DNA of 64,000 nt, from assembly GCA_900095095.1 (NCBI GenBank), contig FMBT01000327.1:1-64000 (forward strand). The letters are read 5' to 3'. The position numbers were made by a program, and so were the translations under genes. Shown here piece after piece: positions 10,972-21,567 of this stretch (position 1 is the stretch's first letter; the number at the start of each line of letters is the position of its first letter). The notes beneath the pieces are model-generated. The model was given only the letters and a program-made list of their open reading frames with translations. It ran no database searches and had not been told where the DNA came from. This DNA comes from Fragilariopsis cylindrus CCMP1102 (lineage: Eukaryota > Bacillariophyta > Bacillariophyceae > Bacillariales > Bacillariaceae).

Positions 10972-12873
10972 GGTGTGAACTTTCCTCCTTACGGTCACAA
11001 TTTCGAGAAAGGAGAATTTCTGCACCGATAGCTTAGCTTATTTCAAGCAGGCAGTCGTCTCCTTTGTTGTTGTTGTTGCTGCGAAATTGTTATTGGAATA
11101 GCGTATCGTATTAATCTTCGTAGTATTGTTCTTACTACAGTATTAGAGCTTAGAGTACTGAAGTCAGGGTATGATCGGCTGATGGTGATGATGTGCTGTT
11201 TGTTCTGTTGCTTGCTTATTCGCAGCCGTTATCGGCATTCTTTTCTTTATTTTTGATGATTTACGCCATTGAGGTGGCATTTGTCATCGGCGAATCAGAA
11301 ATCAAAGAAAGATCCAACCACAAATTCAAATAAAGAACAATGAGGAGAAATTTATTTTATTTTTCTAATTTTTCTACCGGTAATCATGCCTAAAATGATG
11401 TACTAGAAGTAGAAACTATCATACGGTATATTATTTAACATAGAGGGAGTAGCCAATAAAGTAGCTTCATTGCTCCATACATCCACACTACACATGACAC
11501 TATCATCACAAAGTTTATTAGATAGAGCTGTTTTTATCTGCGAAATCCATTCAATCAAGTTTGTTTTGGTTAGGACTTCCAATTTTGCTTATATTTAGCA
11601 CCCAACAGATCATTCTGTTGTCAGTTATAAAGTGTACATACAGTATTATATGTATGAGCTGTCCTATTATATCAATATGAGTGTCTTACTCAACCTAGTA
11701 GTCTAGTCAGAAGTGCTTATCACTTATTTTCTATCTAAATACAAAAACGATTCAATTACCACATTTGATGGGCAAATATATGACTTCTCTGCCCCTATCC
11801 AGTAAATTATAATGCATTGATGTTGACCAACACATATTCTCCTAGATTTTTCATAAACACAGGGAAAATAAAGCAAGTTCCAGTCTTCTGAGGTACTGAC
11901 TTAGACTCATTTATTAGATGTCATAGAATATTCGAGTGCTGTCCCTTACAAGACTGTATTTATTTCTCCTTTATTAGAATCTTAGTTATACAAATACCAT
12001 ATTCTAGAGTAGTCACTCATAGGTTATAAGCCTTTATTTACACAGGAAAAACATCCATATTTGGATAGTCTCTTGAGTAGTAATTGCTTCTACCATTTGT
12101 AGACGCAACAAACAGTCTCCTTTGTAAGAAAGAACCTCTAACTTTAAATTGAATGTTCAACAAAAAATGATCTCCTACAAACATCCTGGCTGTACTCACT
12201 TCTCCTTTATTATTAGACCCTTAGTAATACTTTAGAGTGTAGTCACACTCCTATAGTTCCTAGGGCCGCTGTTGTTGTTACAGTACAACTTGACTCATCG
12301 TCATCTATAGCTTTTTTTCTAGCCTAGCCATCCTGATATAATAAATTCTTCCGATAAGTCCAGTCCAGCAGCAACTGATATGATGGATGGAATGTGTAGT
12401 ATTTTCCAAGTTCATTATTTGAGATACCGTATCCCCTTTAAAATAAGTGAGTGATCTGTTTGATACCAAAAAAAACTCTGAGACTCTCCTGCCAGCGTTT
12501 TTGTGCAGTTATTACTGTTGAAGAAGTGTTAATAAGACTGAACGGTTATTTTTATATCATCAGACGTTAAACGGACTACAAAGATGTACACACACACGTC
12601 GATGGTGTTGTACTGTACTAGTAAAATCTAGCGCGTGACAGAACTCACACGTGACCATTTTTCTTTTGTAAGACATGTAAACCAACTCGCATTCCGATAC
12701 TTTCCAATCACTATCACATACAGTAGAGCTGCTCGTAGCTACCGTAGAGTGTTACAGTACGAGAGAAAACTTCTTTTCGAATCAATCTACAAAATCATCC
12801 ATTCAATTCTAAAGTACCCGATCAGGAGTGTCGGTTAAGTAGTACTTCGAAGATACAACAACACCACAAAACA
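10972..12873. other. Long divergent intergenic region, AT-rich
   Basis: About 1.9 kb between the desaturase and the VASt protein gene. No convincing open frame. It holds weak, diverged direct repeats of a TCTCCTTTATTA-containing motif (near 11965 and 12200) that could be old repeat debris. Otherwise nothing recognised. Confidence 0.5.
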
Positions 12874-14904
12874 ATGTCACCTCCAACTTTTTCTGAAACT
12901 GAAGCTGAAGCTGAAGTAATGACAACAACAACAACAACAATAAGTAAAATCGATCAGCAGCAGCAGCAGCAGCAGCAAAACGAAACAGAAATTTTCATGT
13001 TGGAGATGGAGCGTTCCTTAAACGATGATGATGATGATGATGACGACGACGCGGGTAGTGTTTCGTCATGTAGCACAGCCGGTAGTATAAGTAGTGTACT
13101 TTCTGGATACTTTGATCGTTCTGATTTCATGCCCTGGGAGAAATTATATGCCAGAGCGGAATATGCACCACACGTAGGATTTGCTATGGTAGCTGGTGGA
13201 TTTGCCTGCCTACATCCGATTTTATTCTTTGCTGGTGTCGTTACGGCGTTCGGAGCGTTGAGAGCAGCAACTCATACATACGAATACGCGATGTGTAACA
13301 TCACCGAAGAACAAAAAGAACTACGACGACAACAACAACAACAACAACTGAAGAAGGAAGACAGTGATGAGTATATTTCTCCTTTAAGTGATTGCTTACC
13401 GAGCATAATTGGTTTCAATAACAGCTGTGGCAGCAGCACCAATATCAATACCAATATCAATAACAATAACAACGTTGATGATACCGAAAAGACGAAGAAA
13501 GGAAAAGGCGGAATTGCTACGGTATATAGTATCATCACCGACGATGAGGATTCAGTCCCGGCATTGGCTAAAACGACTTCGTCTTCATCTACGGTCGAAT
13601 CGGCAAGCGGAAATGTAGTAGACAGAGATGGAAATTTCATCAACAACCACACTCACGTTGTTTCGAGTTCCGTTCCTTCTATTATTCAATCACCACCGAA
13701 AGGGCACATAAAAATAGAGGATGAATCATCATCAACGATAGATCCTATAAAATTTATCAAGGACAATCACCCAAATCTTCCTGCTACTGCCTTGGACCAT
13801 GTTGAATTTCGAGGACTAAACGCAAATGAATTTTTCGATGTATTCTTCGCCGACGATGCCCCGTTCGGATTCCCAGCTTTTCATAAACTAAGAAGCGACA
13901 AAGAAGTACAGTACGGTACATGGGACAACAGCATCCCCATCAATAACAGCCTTATCGAGGACATGAATAACAATAACAACGTTAACGTTAACGTTAACGT
14001 CGACGCGATTCCTACTTCGATTGTTACGAAGGAACGAGCAGTGGAATATCACGCCAAAAACAATGCATTTTTGGGTCCACCCTACGCACTGACGTCAAAA
14101 ACGCAACGAGCGTACTTTGTTTCAAAAAAGTTACTTGTTATCGAAATCAAAACAACTTTAAAAGATATTCCATTTTGCAGTAGATTTTATTTAATCGAAC
14201 GATGGATCGTTGATGGAACTGGAACTAGTAGTAGCATAAACAGCAAAAACAACAACAAGAATAGAAAACATACTACCAAGAAGCAACAGCATAACACAGG
14301 CACAGAGAAAGACCGCAATCATAATCCATCCAGAGCATCTTCGTCTCATTGTATTTACCTTACAGTCACATCCAAATGTTTCTTTACCGAAGAATGTCCT
14401 TTCGAATCTGCTATTGTTAAAGAATCGGCAAAGCAGATTGGTGAAATTTCAAGATGTTGGTACGCAATGGCACAAGATGGTCTAAAGCGAACAGAAGAAA
14501 CTAGAACAAAACGACTGCGTCAACAACAACAACGACGACTTCAAAAGGAGCAGCAGATGAAGGATATATCGTCATTGTCATCAACAGAATTACTTTCCGC
14601 TACTTCTTCTACTGCCACAACAAACAATTTTGACAATGACGAAAGTATCGAAATCGAACACGTTGATGACAACGATCGAAGCAGTAGCGGTTGTCGTGGT
14701 GGTACCCGAAGAAGAAGAACTTCGACATCACAACAACAACACCAACAGCCACAGTCACACCGCCTTCTAAAAAATCGTAGCCTTTCGCGATCCTTTTCAA
14801 ATCTGTTAGCACGCAATTCGACGATAAATGCCGCCACCGAAATCAACCAAGCAGTATCTACTCCTAAGGTCCGTATTTCTTCCTCTAGTGTTATTGGCGC
14901 TTAA
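12874..14904 (+). CDS. VASt-domain (StART-like) lipid-binding protein with hydrophobic hairpin
   Basis: Single exon, 676 residues, ATG in an ACAATG context. The N-terminus is low complexity (poly-Thr, poly-Gln, poly-Asp). Residues about 85-140 carry a hydrophobic segment (VGFAMVAGGFACLHPILFFAGVV) that could be a membrane hairpin. Residues about 309-532 resemble the VASt domain of Lam/Ysp sterol transporters and plant VAD1 proteins: EFRGLNANEFFDVFFADD, then KTTLKDIPFCSRFYLIERW, then VTSKCFFTEECPFES. The domain is interrupted by Asn/Lys-rich inserts. The C-terminus is basic and Ser/Gln-rich. Lam proteins move sterols at membrane contact sites; the same role here is inference, since no GRAM domain is seen. 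Confidence 0.65.
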   Translation: MSPPTFSETEAEAEVMTTTTTTISKIDQQQQQQQQNETEIFMLEMERSLNDDDDDDDDDAGSVSSCSTAGSISSVLSGYFDRSDFMPWEKLYARAEYAPHVGFAMVAGGFACLHPILFFAGVVTAFGALRAATHTYEYAMCNITEEQKELRRQQQQQQLKKEDSDEYISPLSDCLPSIIGFNNSCGSSTNINTNINNNNNVDDTEKTKKGKGGIATVYSIITDDEDSVPALAKTTSSSSTVESASGNVVDRDGNFINNHTHVVSSSVPSIIQSPPKGHIKIEDESSSTIDPIKFIKDNHPNLPATALDHVEFRGLNANEFFDVFFADDAPFGFPAFHKLRSDKEVQYGTWDNSIPINNSLIEDMNNNNNVNVNVNVDAIPTSIVTKERAVEYHAKNNAFLGPPYALTSKTQRAYFVSKKLLVIEIKTTLKDIPFCSRFYLIERWIVDGTGTSSSINSKNNNKNRKHTTKKQQHNTGTEKDRNHNPSRASSSHCIYLTVTSKCFFTEECPFESAIVKESAKQIGEISRCWYAMAQDGLKRTEETRTKRLRQQQQRRLQKEQQMKDISSLSSTELLSATSSTATTNNFDNDESIEIEHVDDNDRSSSGCRGGTRRRRTSTSQQQHQQPQSHRLLKNRSLSRSFSNLLARNSTINAATEINQAVSTPKVRISSSSVIGA

Positions 14905-15487
14905 TTTTTATCATACCATACATACTGCGTATAGATTATCTTGATTCGCAAATGATTGTGTGGAAATCAAACAGTTGTGATTGGCATATATAAGAATAGG
15001 CCAACTTAAATATAAACATATAATATACAATAGAGGATATGATTAAGTTATGAATTGAAATGCTTTGAGGGTGGAATATTAGTATAGGCTGATGCAGTTC
15101 TACAGGCCGCTAATATACACGAAGTCTTCTAGCTAGTCTCGAAGCAATATAATGCATATAAATCTCTAATAACATCTATATGTACTTTTTTCCTTAGGTC
15201 TTTCAAAAACGATAGTATCGATAGTATCAATGATACAATATCCAGCATCTAGCTACGAATTAGGACCTATACTACTATCATGAAGTATGGTGCAAAAAGT
15301 GTAACATACGGGATCAAACAGTTATGTTCAAAGTATTACTATCTATGTATGAATTGCAGCAAAATAATCTGCGTTATGTAAATTGTGTTATCGATGATCG
15401 ATAAACATAGTTTTCTGTCGTTATACGACGTGGTCGTGGTTGTGGTGCGGTGATTTACGGCTGCGTTGTTTGTATATTTGGTCAAAT
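14905..15487. other. Intergenic between convergent genes
   Basis: Shared 3' region of the VASt gene and the metalloprotease gene. No supported gene or repeat. Confidence 0.5.
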
Positions 15488-18400
15488 CTAAACAGAAAGA
15501 ATGTGTTGCCATTTCCAACAACCCGCGCATTCCGCTTTGATGTCTGACGCTGTAGAGGTTCGTGTGTAAAAATAGTCGCCGTTTGATCCGGCATCGATGA
15601 TCTGAACAGAATCAATATCTTCGTAAAATTCTACCTCAGTTCCGTCAACCTTATTGCTCCGTTGAAGGATAATAGTAGAATATCGATCATATAGATTGAA
15701 ATTTCCCTGTTGGTCGCATACGCCGTACGTACCCGACTCATCAAACCGCGCCTTGTTGCGACACAAAACAAAGTAACCTCGAGGAGAAAGAGAAGCACTC
15801 GCATTCAACGGGATGTATCGATTGGATGTGGAGTCATAGACTTGGTATTCTCCAAGAGAGAGTGTGAAAACGTAGGAAGGATTGAAAAGCTTGATATATT
15901 TGGCATTTTTTGCAGTTTCCGTGGTCGGATTAGGAAAAACTTCAAATATGACGAGATCAGATGGCATCGCGGTTGGTGCATCAGATGGTGAATCGCTTGG
16001 ACTGTCAGCAGGAGAATCGCTTGAGCTTTCACTGGGTGCTGTACTTGGCTCCGAACTAGGAACAGAGCTTGGGATAGAACTGGGTGCACCACTTGGATCA
16101 AGACTAGGCATAAAGCTAGGTGAAAAACTAGGAGCAGTACTTGGACTTACTGACGGTGATACACTAGGAAATTCCGACGGGCCTGTAGATGGCGACATAG
16201 AAGGAGCAGCACTTGGACTTGCCGACGGTGATACACTAGGAGATTCCGACGGGCCTGTAGATGGCGACATAGAAGGAGCAGCACTTGGACTTGCCGACGG
16301 TGATACACTAGGAGATTCCGACGGGCCTGTAGATGGCGACATAGAAGGAGCAGCACTTGGACTTACTGACGGTGATACACTAGGAGATTCCGACGGGCCT
16401 GTAGATGGCGACATAGAAGGTGTGGCAGATGGTGATCTCGTTGGATCTAGAGTCGGAGGCCGAGTCGGAGACGCCGTAGGAGTTGCTGTTGGCGCTGGAG
16501 TAGGAGGCAGCGTTGGAGCAGGAGTAGGTGGTACCGTTGGGCTGGAAGTAGGTGCTGGAGTAGGAGGCAGCGTTGGAGCAGAAGTTGGCGACGGCGTTGG
16601 ACTGGGAGTAGGAGGCAGCGTTGGACCAGGAGTTGATGACGGTGACGGCGTTGGACTGGGAGTAGGTGGTGCCGTTGGATCAGGAGTTGGCGACGGCGTT
16701 GGACTGGGAGTAGGAGACAGCGTTGGACCAGGAGTTGATGACGGTGACGGCGTTGGACTGGGAGTAGGTGGTGCCGTTGGATCTGGAGTTGGTGCTGGAG
16801 TAGGCGGTGCCGTTGGATCAGGAGTTGGCGACGGCGTTGGACTGGGAGTAGGAGGCAGCGTTGGACCAGGAGTTGATGACGGTGACGGCGTTGGACTGGG
16901 AGTAGGTGGTGCCGTTGGATCTGGAGTTGGTGCTGGAGTAGGAGGCAGCGTTGGATCAAGAGTTGGCGACGGCGTTGGACTGGGAGTAGGTGGTGTCGTT
17001 GGACCTGGAGTAGAAATTGGCGTTGGACCAGGAGTTGGCGACGGTGTTGGATCTGGAGTAGGGTCAATTTCAATCAATCGTGTTTCTGGTTCTGACCATC
17101 CTATAGTATTATTGTATACTGCAACTGTTGCGTGTTCGGTGCCAGGACTTAAATTGATGGCTAATACCTTGACAGTGTAGTCCCCATACTCTACCTTTTC
17201 CCCAAGACCTAAACTATCACCGAGTTTCCATGACTGAGTACCCATGCTTAATGAGGATTGTCTCACTACTGTGATTTTATTATTATCTTCAGGACGGAAT
17301 CCTATCGTTGGCGGTTTGATCCGATTGAATGCCACATACAAATCACCAATGTTCGCCAACACGTGATAGTCACTTTTAATTTCAAAGTCATCGTCTAAAT
17401 AATCAGGAATTGAGATGAGATTTCCTGTCCAAACCCCGTCGTATGGTACTTTTAAGTGACCATCCTGATCAATATACCATTCGAGGAACCATGATTTCGC
17501 GGCGTTGTAACACAGCCGAGGGGCGTCGTCGTTACCGTTAAAGAATCCCATCAAACATGTCCTAACAACAACAAAATTGTTGTTGATATATTAATTAAAA
17601 GCAAACAAAAAGAAGACGGAAGAGGTGGAAAAAAGTTAGAATAATATAATATGATAGTATACGATAGTGCTATAGGTCCTAGGACTACAACGTATAATAT
17701 TACGCCGTCATCACAAATCAAAATATCTTAACCACAACAATATAAACAAAGATAACGAAAAGACAGATAAAACATCGATATATCTATATACATATATATC
17801 TGAGATTACTTACTTGTCGCCGTACAAGCTTCCTTTATCTATTCCAGAATGACCCAGTCCGATATTATGTCCAATTTCATGAGCTTGAACCCAAACCTGG
17901 GATCCAAATTTACCCTTATAGACACTCTTTCTAGCATTAACGTACCCATATGCAATTACTTCTCCTGGATTAATGGTTCCGTCTGCGTTCTTTGTTCTAA
18001 AATCTGTATTGTCTGGAAGAACGATCATCGTATGTCTATATGATCCGATATTGTATCCATACTGAGTCTTCAATTCGGTTTCTACATCCTGTTCAAGTTG
18101 TCTCCTATCTTTATCATACTTATCATTGACCGTATATGGACCATAATCAGAAACCTTGTGAGGAATGTAAAGATCAACAACACCACCAAAAGTGTTTTTG
18201 GTAATGTTATTTGGTTCTCCCTCTATATAATTTAACAAGCCTCCGGAACACTCCAACAATTGAGTTTTTAAACCAACAGTATCATCTTCTCCACCAAAGA
18301 TCGATTGAGATAATTCTAATTGATTTTCTTCTGGTTCATTACCATCTGCATCGATAACCCGTACAACCAATACTTTATTGGTTCCTGTTAACAATGAACG

Positions 18401-19144
18401 TTGACGCTGACGATAACGAACCTCAATCGATGAAGAAGAACCATCACCACCATCACCACTACCATCATCATAGTCATCAATTACATTGTATTCAATAACT
18501 TCCAGGCCTTGGAATCTTTTACCACCATGAATTTCCAGATAATCTTGACCAGTATCGTCATTCTTAACGATCCGAGCCTTTGGGAATGTAACAAGATTCC
18601 TATAACTACTAATATTATTTATCTCAAATAATTTTTCAGGTGTCATGTTTTTTGAATCTATAAAGACGGAATATGTTGTAGAAAAATTAACGTCATCATC
18701 ATTCTCATCATCAAGCATATCACATTCCCATTCCTCCGGTACGTCAATCACACTTGATAAATCATTTGGATTACTAACATATTCAAAATCTATCATGAAA
18801 GGAACGCATGTAATCTTTTTCCATTTCTTTTTTAATTGTCTGGATCGTAAGTCACGAAGATGGTGACGCAGTTCTGGATCATTATCGTCCTTTTCGTTGT
18901 ATCCTTCGAACAACATGATTGGACGAGTAGATAGCTTGCGGTCGTCAGTGCTGTTTATGTTATCATGCGTATCATTATCGTTATTATCATTATTATCCTT
19001 ATTGGCATAGCGGGTATTACCTAATGTAGCTGTAGCTGTTGCTGTATTAACCAACAATAACGAGATCAACAGGCACATTATCAACAATGATTCATTCTTC
19101 TTTGGCGAATTGCCATTTCGTCTTATCATCGAGTATGTCATCAT
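15488..19144 (-). CDS. Secreted M11 (gametolysin-type) metalloprotease with PT/PS linker and lamin-tail-like domain
   Basis: Two exons, 17814-19144 and 15488-17561 (GTAAGT donor, TTGTTAG acceptor), 1134 residues. Residues about 18-45 form a signal peptide ([19 protein letters not shown]). The catalytic zinc site is [11 protein letters not shown] at about 422-432, right at the end of exon 1, and the Met-turn (CLMG) follows at about 446-449 at the start of exon 2. Residues about 640-975 are a linker of PTPSPTP then PSxSPS repeats. The C-terminus (about 980-1110, [26 protein letters not shown]) resembles a lamin-tail Ig-like domain as found in secreted bacterial and diatom proteins. M11 enzymes include Chlamydomonas gametolysin, which digests cell-wall proteins; extracellular matrix turnover is a reasonable inference. 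Confidence 0.85.
16135..16425 (-). repeat. 72-bp tandem repeat, four copies, in the protease linker
   Basis: Copies start at about 16155, 16227, 16299 and 16371 with an exact 72-bp period and very few differences. Each encodes 24 residues including [19 protein letters not shown]. Near-identity implies recent expansion or gene conversion. Confidence 0.9.
16480..17075 (-). repeat. Higher-order TPSPTP-coding repeat region
   Basis: Short Pro/Thr codon repeats arranged in larger blocks of about 100-135 bp; the block encoding SSTPGPTL recurs near 16625, 16730 and 16865. It encodes the Pro/Thr part of the protease linker. Such regions vary in length between alleles. Confidence 0.8.
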
Positions 19145-20197
19145 GTTCTTGGCTTAGGGTAGTGTCTGTTAGTGATAGTTAGATAATCTTTTGGTACAGT
19201 AACGTTACCGTATCCTTTAAAAAAAATTGAATTTGATTTTGAAAAAGCTGACTTTTATATATAAAAAATATGTACTGTATAATATACGCATACACACACT
19301 GTATGGGTGGTGCTTTTGACGATCGATGCGAAGGAAATGTTTAGATATAATAATATAGATTATTATTTTATTCTCATTGGCTGAACTTGTTTCCAGAAGA
19401 GAATCAGATACAGTTGAACTGCAACTAACAAAGGAGTTCAACGTTTAATGAATAGAATACTGTTTTGTGATGATTAGAACAATAATAATAATACGAATAT
19501 ATGCTGTACCACAGCCGGTACTGTATTACAGTATGAATATTGATGATTATTTACAGTGTATTAATTTGTAACTGTAAGAAGAAACACAGTACGGTAGAAA
19601 AGGAACAATGTAGCATAGCTATCTCAATGAGGCTGTAATATTTTATTATTTTGATGCAGTAAAGCGATAATAACGTGACAAAAGAGAACAGATTTTGAAA
19701 TTCGGTTTGTAAAAAATAAATAGAATTAATTAACGAAACGCTACCATCCAACATCAAAGTAATGTACAATTACGTTGTTTTAAAAATATTATTACAATAT
19801 GCTAATTAACGAAATGTTACAAGGCCATAATATCCAACCACGAGTCAATGTGCCACCAATATTACAATTATGCTGTTTTAAAACATTAAACTTACTTGAT
19901 TAGTACTGTAGTGTACTTTGGTCAAACCCATACTTACATAAATTTGTAGAATAATGTTAAATAAAAAGTTGAACGTGAACTACCGTACTACTGTTAATCC
20001 CATGCGTGATCTGATGATTGATCCGGTTTGTATGGATCCGGTTTGTATGGATCCGGTTTGTATGGACCCTAACCCTATCCCAGCTAGATCCATATTGTAA
20101 CAAAGAACACAACTTCACTCAACATCATAGCTGTCGGTAGGGTAGAGACAGCGAAATTTTCCAAAGGAACGTACGTAGATACATCAAACACAATATA
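19145..20197. other. Divergent intergenic region
   Basis: Upstream region of the M11 protease (-) and of the orphan actuator-domain gene (+). Short minus-strand frames at 19217-19441 and 19551-19769 look spurious. It includes the 15-bp minisatellite at 20021-20065 described separately. Confidence 0.55.
20021..20065. repeat. 15-bp direct repeat, three copies
   Basis: Three perfect tandem copies of ATCCGGTTTGTATGG, followed at once by ACCCTAACCCTA, which is two units of a CCCTAA telomere-type motif. It lies 130 bp upstream of the actuator-domain gene. Confidence 0.9.
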
Positions 20198-20986
20198 ATG
20201 ACCGTCGATGAAGGGAAGGCCGATGCTGTTCTAGAACGAATCTGGAAAGAAATCCATCAACGGAAAGATTCGGGAGTCAACGACGACGGAAGCAACAGCA
20301 ACAATACAAATATCACTAATTCGTTATTGGATCATTTAAAGTGTGGATACACGACCGACGAAGCATCTAAAATACGCGAGTTGCTCCACAACGATACATT
20401 TAATGTTGTTCCTCCTCCAGTTGATTGTCCAGCCTGGCTTTGTTTGGTTTTACCGTGTATCAATCACCTGAAGTCGATGAAATCACATAAGAACTGTATG
20501 CCGGAAGATGCTGAAGTATTAAGAAACGGAAAATGGATCAGATACGATGCAGCCTCATTAGTTGCTGGCGATGTGATACAATTGGAAGAAGGAGATGTCG
20601 TTCCTGCCGATTGTGTAGTCAATATCATCGACGATAGTTGCCAGGAAGAATACGATGATGATTTGTTAGTCGATTTGAAAGCGATCACGGGACGGAATCG
20701 TCCCAAATTAATTTCCTTAACAACTAATAACTCGACAGAAAAACACCACGGTCCAAGTACCACACGCAACCAACGGACGCTACTACTGGGTGGAAGAGTT
20801 GTTCGGGGACGTGCTAAAGCTATTGTTACTGCGATAGGGAAAGATTCTGTTTTGGGTCAATTGATTAAAGATGGAAAATTCCCAGTGAACGAATCAACAT
20901 CGTCCGAGGATGACGATGAAGAAAGTATCCTAATGGACGAAGAAACAAAGAACTTGACGACGATGGAATTAGGAACGATGTCCTAA
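20198..20986 (+). CDS. Orphan P-type ATPase actuator (A) domain protein
   Basis: Single exon, 262 residues, ATG at 20198. The start resembles the cytosolic N-terminus of plasma-membrane (P3A) proton pumps. Residues about 100-235 match the E1-E2 ATPase actuator domain: AEVLRNGKWIRYDAASLVAGD, then VIQLEEGDVVPADC, then LLLGGRVVRGRAKAIVTAIGKDSVLGQL. The dephosphorylation loop TGES is replaced by TGRN at about residue 165, so the glutamate that positions water is missing. No transmembrane helix, phosphorylation motif (DKTGT) or nucleotide-binding domain follows; the reading frame ends 50 residues later in an acidic tail. It cannot be a pump alone. It may be a regulatory relic that binds a pump, or a truncated duplicate. 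No frame break is visible, so it is intact as a short protein. Confidence 0.75.
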   Translation: MTVDEGKADAVLERIWKEIHQRKDSGVNDDGSNSNNTNITNSLLDHLKCGYTTDEASKIRELLHNDTFNVVPPPVDCPAWLCLVLPCINHLKSMKSHKNCMPEDAEVLRNGKWIRYDAASLVAGDVIQLEEGDVVPADCVVNIIDDSCQEEYDDDLLVDLKAITGRNRPKLISLTTNNSTEKHHGPSTTRNQRTLLLGGRVVRGRAKAIVTAIGKDSVLGQLIKDGKFPVNESTSSEDDDEESILMDEETKNLTTMELGTMS

Positions 20987-21567
20987 TAAGTCAAGTGATC
21001 AATCAATCAAAAATCCATCATCCTATGAGATAAGATGTAATAAAATAATCAGTGTGTACAATTAGTTGTAGGATAGAATATTTAAATTTTATACAGATAT
21101 TATATTATATTGTTGATTAATCTTGAAGGAAGGATAGTTTCCGAGGTTGTTTGCTTGCTGTATTATTGCAATGTTTACACAAAGTAAAGAGTCATACCAT
21201 CCAACCCAGTCTTGTTTTTTCATGCATCATCCTCTTTCCATCATGTGGGTCTTTGGAACTAAGAACATAGAGTACTGGAAAAATAAACAATAGTTAGAAA
21301 AGCCCTGATTGGAACAACTATTACTAGGAGTGAATCGAAAGTGAGTGTAGAAGAGAGAGTTGCTGAAACCTTAGAATCTTTGGATACTTGTGAGGTTTCC
21401 ATAAGATAAGGGAATGGTACAGTACTGTATAGTGTTAGTTATTTCTGGGTGGGGAGCGTCCCCAAAAGTCGAAAAGGGGGCACCGGATTTGACGAATTGA
21501 GCGAATGAATTGAAACAAGAAATCATTCAAATCAAATCAAAAAAATTCAAATTTCTGATTTCTGGTG
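20987..21567. other. Intergenic
   Basis: 3' region of the actuator-domain gene and 5' region of the EamA-type gene, which lie on the same strand. Nothing further recognised. Confidence 0.5.

Noticed and set aside
15882-17180. 432-codon plus-strand frame rich in Gly/Val ([11 protein letters not shown])
   Set aside because: It is the antisense shadow of the Pro/Thr repeat linker of the M11 protease; repeats keep all frames open.
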